Shown: positions 62,253 through 64,000 of the stretch, piece after piece
Layout of the letters: each line of letters starts with the position of its first letter
Position numbering within the stretch: position 1 is the stretch's first letter
Source: Nostoc paludosum FACHB-159
Lineage (GTDB): Bacteria > Cyanobacteriota > Cyanobacteriia > Cyanobacteriales > Nostocaceae
Direction of reading: 5' to 3'
Assembly: GCF_014698835.1 (NCBI RefSeq)
Contig: NZ_JACJTU010000008.1
Coordinates: forward strand, 1 to 64,000
Length of the DNA stretch: 64,000 nt
Notes under the pieces: model-generated
What the model was told of the DNA's origin: nothing
Databases searched by the model: none
Seen by the model: only the letters and a program-made list of their open reading frames with translations
Made by a program: the position numbers and the translations under genes

Positions 62253-62747
62253 TTACGCAACTTTATCGCGCCAGTACCAGCTTAAAAGGAGGCTACCTGC
62301 CATCACCTTAATTACTTCCAGTAGCCAATAACTACCGTGTAATAAATTCATTGTTGATGGAATAGCAGCAGCAGCTTCAAATAGGTTAAGTTGAATTCCG
62401 ATCGCACACATTTGCGGAGTCAAGAAATATGTGTCAAGCATAGCTACACTCAGCAGTAGCACAGATATAAAAATACTGCTAATACCCCTTTGAAATTGCG
62501 TTTTACTTAAAACCAGCGCTCCAGTTAGTACTACAGCAGCAGATAATAATTCCATGCGATTAAAGTTCCAAAAAATCGCATAGCCCGCTGTAGTAAAACC
62601 ACCTTGGTTCATCATCCCAGAGAGATAAAGGCTAGGCATAATTACCCAGTCCAAAACTAGACTTGCGCTGAGCCAAAAGCCCAAAGTCAATACGATCGCG
62701 GTTTGCCAAATTGGCGTTTTGAATGCAACCTTAGAAATAGCAGTCAT
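62253..62747 (-). CDS. Four-span membrane protein (DUF4149-like)
   Basis: A 164-residue protein with four hydrophobic spans: TAIVLTLGFWLSASLVLDWV, LLSAAVVLTGALVLS, SIFISVLLLSVAMLDTYFL and LLEVIKVMAGSLLLSWYW. The W-V-I-M-P-S-L-Y motif after the first span and the late HGSYWLLEVIK resemble DUF4149-type membrane proteins, though my match is from memory. The function is unknown. ATG at 62747. Confidence 0.7.
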   Translation of the reverse strand: MTAISKVAFKTPIWQTAIVLTLGFWLSASLVLDWVIMPSLYLSGMMNQGGFTTAGYAIFWNFNRMELLSAAVVLTGALVLSKTQFQRGISSIFISVLLLSVAMLDTYFLTPQMCAIGIQLNLFEAAAAIPSTMNLLHGSYWLLEVIKVMAGSLLLSWYWRDKVA

Positions 62748-63007
62748 ATAATAATTGCCTGTGTTGTATTCTTAGTTTCTAACTTCAACAGTTACTTTGA
62801 CAACAAATATCAATTAACCTTTACATTGATTGCCAATCATAGAGGGCGATCGCTCTTAATTATTCGCTCAATCCCAAGTTATTTTAAAGATATTTAAGAA
62901 ATATTAAAAAATTTTAAAAACTAATTTAAATAGCTCTTAGCTGTTAGAAACACTCAATTTTAGTGTAGGAATCCGACAAGTAAGGGCGTACAGTTGTACG
63001 CCCCTAG

Positions 63008-64000
63008 TTATTTTTCCTGAAATGTCCAAACTCCTTCATCCCAATCTGACTCTGTTGGGGGTGCTTGTAACCAATGCTGACAACGCAACAGATGTAACAT
63101 AGCAGCTTTGTCTTGGTTGTCTGCTGCTAAAACTAGGGCAAATTCAGCTCTAGCACGATTAAAATCGCGTTTGAGGTAATATTGCCGTCCTTTATGATAA
63201 TGCTCAATCACTTGTAGTTTTTCGCTACTAATGGGATCGGAACGCAAACCCACCAATTCATATATTGATACTGGTTCATTTCTGCCTTTGACGCGAATGT
63301 AGTCTAGTTCTCTCGCCCAAATATTTTCTTGGCATGGTTTAAAAGTATTATGGCTAATAATAATATCGCAACCATACTGTTTACTAACACTTTCTAGTCG
63401 AGAGCCGAGATTCACGCCATCGCCAATGGCTGTAAATTCCATTCGCTTACTAGAGCCGATATTTCCACTAATTACTGTATCAGAATTAATACCAATGCCA
63501 ATGTTGATTCTGGGCTTATTAACTGCATGGCGACGCTGATTAAAATCATGCAAGCGTTGGCGCATTTCTAAAGATGTTTGGACTGCCATCCAAGCGTGTT
63601 CTTCTAAAGGTAAAGGAGAACCAAAAACAGCCATGATAGCATCGCCGATATATTTATCAAGGGTGCCTTTATGTTTAAAAACTGCCTCCACCATTGATTC
63701 AAAATATTCATTGAGCATACTTACCACTTCTTCTGCTTCTAGGTTTTCCGTCAAAGTGGTGTAGCCGCGAATATCCGAAAATAAAATTGAAACTTCTTTG
63801 CGATCGCCTCCTAGTTTAGCATCATCCAACTTCAGCAATTCTTCTGCCAATTCTTGGGTCATGTAGCGGTACATTGTACTTTTGAGCCGCTTTTCATCAC
63901 TGATATCTTCCATCACCACCAGCGCCCCGCGGACTTGCTCGTGGTCGGTGGCATCAGCAATTGTATTAATTGATAAATTAATACTATGCTGTTCTGTACC
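63008..64000 (-). CDS. Class III adenylate/guanylate cyclase, N-terminus outside the window
   Basis: The frame stays open to the right edge, with 330 visible residues. The first ~30 (TEQHSINLSINTIADATDHE, then GALVVMEDISDEKRLKS) look like the end of a PAS domain. The class III catalytic domain follows: VSILFSDIRGYTTLTENL with the first metal Asp, YIGDAIMAVFGSPLPLEEHA with the second, GIGINSDTVISGNIGS and MEFTAIGDGVNLGSRLE. A C-terminal TPR-like tail (YHKGRQYYLKRDFNRARAEF) ends the protein. It probably makes cAMP; cGMP cannot be excluded. Confidence 0.93.
   Translation of the reverse strand, partial: GTEQHSINLSINTIADATDHEQVRGALVVMEDISDEKRLKSTMYRYMTQELAEELLKLDDAKLGGDRKEVSILFSDIRGYTTLTENLEAEEVVSMLNEYFESMVEAVFKHKGTLDKYIGDAIMAVFGSPLPLEEHAWMAVQTSLEMRQRLHDFNQRRHAVNKPRINIGIGINSDTVISGNIGSSKRMEFTAIGDGVNLGSRLESVSKQYGCDIIISHNTFKPCQENIWARELDYIRVKGRNEPVSIYELVGLRSDPISSEKLQVIEHYHKGRQYYLKRDFNRARAEFALVLAADNQDKAAMLHLLRCQHWLQAPPTESDWDEGVWTFQEK

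Overview
The window is a 64-kb piece of a cyanobacterial chromosome, most likely from a filamentous Nostocales strain (Nostoc/Anabaena/Calothrix type). The grounds are: many GCGATCGC (HIP1) sites; chlorophyll genes (an AcsF-type oxidative cyclase and ChlM); a ferredoxin-thioredoxin reductase catalytic subunit; cyanobacterial families (CAAD, DUF2996, PATAN response regulators, HstK-type dual kinases, zinc-ribbon Ser/Thr kinases); and abundant heptameric intergenic repeats of the GGGCATT, CTGCCTC and ATCCAAA kinds. No rRNA, tRNA, CRISPR array, prophage or intact transposase gene was recognised.

Layout. 0-0.5 kb: ends of two truncated reading frames, one a Uma2 nuclease remnant. 0.5-9 kb (minus strand): recG, a conserved hypothetical, the rpsB-tsf translation pair, a TerB-like acidic protein and a membrane-linked serine-hydrolase-like protein. 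9.5-26.6 kb: a GH13 amylase with CBM20, an SLH protein, a CAAD thylakoid-type protein, a HAMP histidine kinase with a small exported partner, acsF with a clear terminator, a TM2 protein, DUF2996, a DMT permease, a GAF histidine kinase, ftrC overlapping a DUF309 gene, and a DUF58 protein. 26.8-32 kb: an accessory island with a DUF29 gene, three Uma2-family nucleases (two from a recent duplication), an intact VapBC-like pair, a decayed BrnT/antitoxin pair, an orphan YgiT-type zinc-finger antitoxin with a truncated second copy, and a CbbX/EccA-like AAA+ ATPase. 32-50 kb: typA, two zinc-ribbon Ser/Thr kinases (one followed by an anchored periplasmic binding protein, one facing a collagen-like exported protein), an EgtC-like amidotransferase, a PhnD-like lipoprotein followed by a histidine kinase, chlM and a large antiporter with stress-protein domains. 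50-52 kb: a second toxin-antitoxin graveyard with single-base lesions. 52-64 kb: a Rieske oxygenase, YbjN protein, two response regulators (one PATAN type), a 1809-residue Ser/Thr-kinase/ATPase/GAF/histidine-kinase protein, a small membrane protein and a class III nucleotide cyclase cut by the window edge.

How the genes work together. Housekeeping functions (translation, DNA repair, chlorophyll synthesis, redox regulation) are interspersed with signal transduction. A recurring theme is a kinase encoded next to an exported or membrane-anchored protein that could serve as its ligand sensor (14.4-16.7, 34.6-37.5, 39.1-41.9 and 47.3-49.9 kb). These pairings are the best candidates for undescribed signalling modules. 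The other theme is repeat-driven change: low-complexity or repeat-derived DNA appears inside reading frames (recG, the 286-residue protein, a VapC, a response regulator tail), and Uma2 copies show a block of perfect identity that suggests gene conversion. All functional assignments rest on motif recognition by eye; no database search was run.
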